DNA of 64,000 nt from Paraburkholderia tropica (GTDB lineage: Bacteria > Pseudomonadota > Gammaproteobacteria > Burkholderiales > Burkholderiaceae). The notes below the pieces were generated by a model. The model had not been told where the DNA came from. It did no database searches and worked only from the letters and a program-made list of their open reading frames with translations. The stretch is from the NCBI RefSeq assembly GCF_900109265.1, contig NZ_FNZM01000011.1, forward strand, positions 124,001 to 188,000, read 5' to 3'. The position numbers and the translations under genes were made by a program. Positions within the stretch are counted from its first letter, which is position 1; every line of letters starts with the position of its first letter. Positions 61,692-64,000 of this stretch are shown here, one piece after another.

Positions 61692-64000
61692 TCAACGCGG
61701 CTGCGAAGCGTCGCTCACGCGCTCGGTGCGCTGCTCGCTCGCGCCGGAACCCGGCTGCGCCGCGCCGCATACGCCGAAGCGCTCGATCAGCGCCGGCACG
61801 CCTTCCACGGGCACGGGCCGAGAGAACAGGAAGCCTTGCGCCTCGATCGGACCGAGCGCGGCGAGCCACGCGATCTGCTCCTCGGTTTCCGTGCCTTCGA
61901 CGACCACGGTGAGCCCCAGCGAGCGCGCGAGATTGACGATGGCCGACACCATCACGCAGACGCTGCGGTCGGCGGGAATCGCCTGCACGAACGAGCGGTC
62001 GACCTTGAGCGTGTCCACGGCGAAACGGTTCAGATACGAGAGCGACGAATAGCCCGTGCCGAAGTCGTCGAGCGCGACGCGCACGCCAAGGCGCTTGAGC
62101 GCGAAGATCTTCTCGGAGACGAGTTCCGGATATTCCATCATCGCCGTCTCGGTGATTTCAAGTTCGAGCTTGTGCGCGGCGATGCCGGTTTCTTCGATCG
62201 CGTGCGAGATGGTCTCGTAGAGATCGCCGCGCCAGAACTGCACCGCCGAAATGTTGACGGCGAGCGAGAGCGTTTCGTAGCCCTGCTGCTGCCACAGCGC
62301 GAGCTGCGCGCACGCGGTGCGAATGACGAAGTCGCCGACCGGCACGATCAGGCCCGTCGACTCGGCCACCGGAATGAATTCGCTCGCGGGAATCAGACCG
62401 TATTGCGGATGGTTCCAGCGCACCAGCGCCTCGAAGCCCGTGATGCAGCGGCGGCGCAGATCGATCTTCGGCTGATAGGCGAGGAACAACTGGCCTTCGG
62501 AGAGCGCCACGCGCAGTTGCTGCTCCCACTTCATCAGATGGTCGGCGCGATGCGCGAGCTGCGGCGAATAGAAGCGGAAGCAGTTGCGGCCCGCTTCCTT
62601 GGCCGCGTACATCGCGAGGTCGGCCTTCTTGAGCAGGTCGATCTCGCTTTCGTGTGCGACCGCGTAGAGCGCGATGCCCGTGCTCGCATGCAGCACGAAC
62701 GCGCTGCCGCGCACGTCGAACGGATGCGTGAAGGCGGCGTTGGTGGTTTCGGCGAGCGTGCTCGCGCGCTTCTCGATGTCGTCGCCCTTGATGATGACGA
62801 CGAACTCGTCGCCGCCGATCCGCGCGAGCGTGCCCGAGCCGCCGACGGCGTCGGCCAGACGCGCCGCGCTCATTTGCAGCACGATGTCGCCGGCGTTGTG
62901 GCCGAGCGTGTCGTTGACCGTCTTGAAGTTGTCGAGGTCGATGAAGAGAATCGCGAGACGCCCGAGGTTGCCGGGCTGCGAGACTTCGTGGCGCAGCCGC
63001 TGCAAGGTGGCGTAGCGGTTGGGCAGGCCGGTCAGCAGGTCGTACTGCACGAGTTGCGACATCTCGCGCTCGCGGCCCAGCAGCTTGCCGATCAGACCCG
63101 TGGCCACCGCGAAGAACGACAGCATGGCGAGCGAGATGAACGTCGCCATCATCAGATAGACGTCGCGCGTGTGGTTGTAGTCGGCGAACTCCTCGGCTTG
63201 CGAGAGGCCCACCAGCACGCCGAGCGGATAGCCGTCGATATGGCGGTACGAGACGATGCGCGTCACGTGGTCGATCGGATCGACATAGGTGCCCGAGACG
63301 TGCTCGGATATCGGATACACGCCGCTCGCCGAGAACGTGCCGTTCGCGCGTTCGGCGCTGCCGGTGCGGCGCGCGAGCACGGCGCCGGTGTCGGAGATCA
63401 CGGCGATCACGCCTTCGCGGCCGATCGCGGCGTTGTTGTAGAAGTCGCTGGTGAAATAGCTCGGGTCTTCGGAGACCACCACCACGCCCGCGAACGAACC
63501 GTCCGGATGATTGAGGCGGCGCGTCATCTGCAAGGTCCAGTGACCGGAGACGCGCCCGAGCAGCGGCTTGCTGATGAAGAGCTGATCGTCGTTCTCGTGC
63601 TCGTGCACCTTGAAGTGCTCGCGGTCCGAGAGATCGATGGGCTTGGGATTCGGGTCGGCGGTGTTGGCGACCAGCTTGCCGTGCTCGTCGATGATCGACA
63701 CCTGCACGAGCGAGTCGCTCTGCACGACGCCTTTCTCGACCGTGGTCGCGAGATTGAAGCGCTCAGGCGTTTTCTCGAACTCGTACTTCACGAAGCGCGT
63801 GATCTGGTCGACCTGATGGATCGCCTTCACGGTGTGCTGTTCGAGCGCCGCCGAGAGGATGGCCGCGGAGGCGGTGGCCTCGCGCATGGTGGCTTCTTTC
63901 TCGACCGAGAGACGCGTGAAGATGACGGCCCACAGCAGAATGAGCACCAGCACGCCGAGCAGCGGAATCGCGAGCAGCGTACGCGGACGCGTGTAGGCCG
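61692..64000 (-). CDS. GGDEF-EAL signalling protein with Cache-type sensor (5' end outside window)
   Basis: At least 769 residues; the frame stays open to the window edge, so the start is missing. A GTG at 63953 is not the true start, because a membrane helix (TLLAIPLLGVLVLILLWAVIF) spans it. Then an extracytoplasmic Cache-like domain, a second helix (MMATFISLAMLSFFAVATGLI), a GGDEF domain with intact GGDEF (LARIGGDEFVVIIKG) and an EAL domain with GFEALVRW, a Mg-binding DDFGTGYSS loop and LKVDRSFV. Makes and/or degrades cyclic di-GMP. No RxxD inhibitory site before GGDEF. Confidence 0.93.
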   Translation of the reverse strand, partial: AYTRPRTLLAIPLLGVLVLILLWAVIFTRLSVEKEATMREATASAAILSAALEQHTVKAIHQVDQITRFVKYEFEKTPERFNLATTVEKGVVQSDSLVQVSIIDEHGKLVANTADPNPKPIDLSDREHFKVHEHENDDQLFISKPLLGRVSGHWTLQMTRRLNHPDGSFAGVVVVSEDPSYFTSDFYNNAAIGREGVIAVISDTGAVLARRTGSAERANGTFSASGVYPISEHVSGTYVDPIDHVTRIVSYRHIDGYPLGVLVGLSQAEEFADYNHTRDVYLMMATFISLAMLSFFAVATGLIGKLLGREREMSQLVQYDLLTGLPNRYATLQRLRHEVSQPGNLGRLAILFIDLDNFKTVNDTLGHNAGDIVLQMSAARLADAVGGSGTLARIGGDEFVVIIKGDDIEKRASTLAETTNAAFTHPFDVRGSAFVLHASTGIALYAVAHESEIDLLKKADLAMYAAKEAGRNCFRFYSPQLAHRADHLMKWEQQLRVALSEGQLFLAYQPKIDLRRRCITGFEALVRWNHPQYGLIPASEFIPVAESTGLIVPVGDFVIRTACAQLALWQQQGYETLSLAVNISAVQFWRGDLYETISHAIEETGIAAHKLELEITETAMMEYPELVSEKIFALKRLGVRVALDDFGTGYSSLSYLNRFAVDTLKVDRSFVQAIPADRSVCVMVSAIVNLARSLGLTVVVEGTETEEQIAWLAALGPIEAQGFLFSRPVPVEGVPALIERFGVCGAAQPGSGASEQRTERVSDASQPR

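Noticed and set aside
63951..63953. GTG as start of the GGDEF-EAL gene
   Set aside because: The frame continues upstream to the window edge in protein-like sequence within a membrane helix, so the gene is cut by the window.

Overview
The window is a GC-rich, gene-dense piece of a betaproteobacterial chromosome. Gene content and protein sequences fit the Burkholderia / Paraburkholderia / Caballeronia group: a PEP carboxylase with an Ala/Lys-rich N-terminal tail, hemC followed by a fused hemD-hemX and hemY, a glutamine-dependent NAD synthetase beside a P-II gene, a 16-strand type porin, a Cys-rich rubredoxin and parE-parC. I see no rRNA, CRISPR array, insertion sequence or prophage. Most genes are core metabolism; the accessory-looking parts are a Dcm/Vsr pair and a HepT/MntA toxin-antitoxin pair. 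The identification of the organism is inference from protein recognition only.

Layout. 0-3.3 kb: ppc on the minus strand. 3.8-8.3 kb: haem operon hemC-hemDX-hemY. 8.4-12.1 kb: minus-strand catabolic operon (aldehyde dehydrogenase, short-chain dehydrogenase, MFS carrier). 12.4-14.7 kb: ppa, a GIY-YIG protein and an acyltransferase-like protein. 14.9-17.4 kb: nadE and a P-II gene. 17.6-18.7 kb: porin with two tandem terminators. 19.3-22.7 kb: four-gene basic-amino-acid ABC importer. 23.2-26.9 kb: pirin, a Spy/CpxP-like periplasmic protein, and an OmpR/EnvZ-like two-component system with phased GTAA half-sites in the divergent promoter region. 27.1-29.2 kb: a small ferredoxin-fold-like protein and a membrane diguanylate cyclase. 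29.9-33.0 kb: a fused two-permease ABC protein and its ATPase. 33.1-34.3 kb: tandem paralogous lipoprotein-like genes.

34.6-41.9 kb is the most unusual stretch. Two orphan sigma-54 activators flank or adjoin three small, lineage-specific proteins and the trehalose-6-phosphate synthase otsA, and two sequences with the GG-N10-GC layout of sigma-54 promoters sit upstream of two of the small genes. I propose a small RpoN-controlled envelope/desiccation-stress unit; this is inference.

42.0-51.3 kb: MFS efflux carrier, YbhB-like protein, vsr, dcm with an N-terminal helix-turn-helix, several small proteins including a 27-residue membrane peptide, tRNA-Arg(CCT), rubredoxin, a DUF4399 protein, an ABC-F ATPase, and a HepT/MntA pair. 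51.7-56.1 kb: parE and parC (topoisomerase IV). 56.7-61.6 kb: a LysR regulator divergent from an operon for an MHS-family carrier, an M20 carbamoylase-type hydrolase and a histone-deacetylase-fold amidohydrolase, probably uptake and breakdown of an N-acylated nitrogen compound. The right edge cuts a GGDEF-EAL signalling protein whose 5' end lies outside the window.
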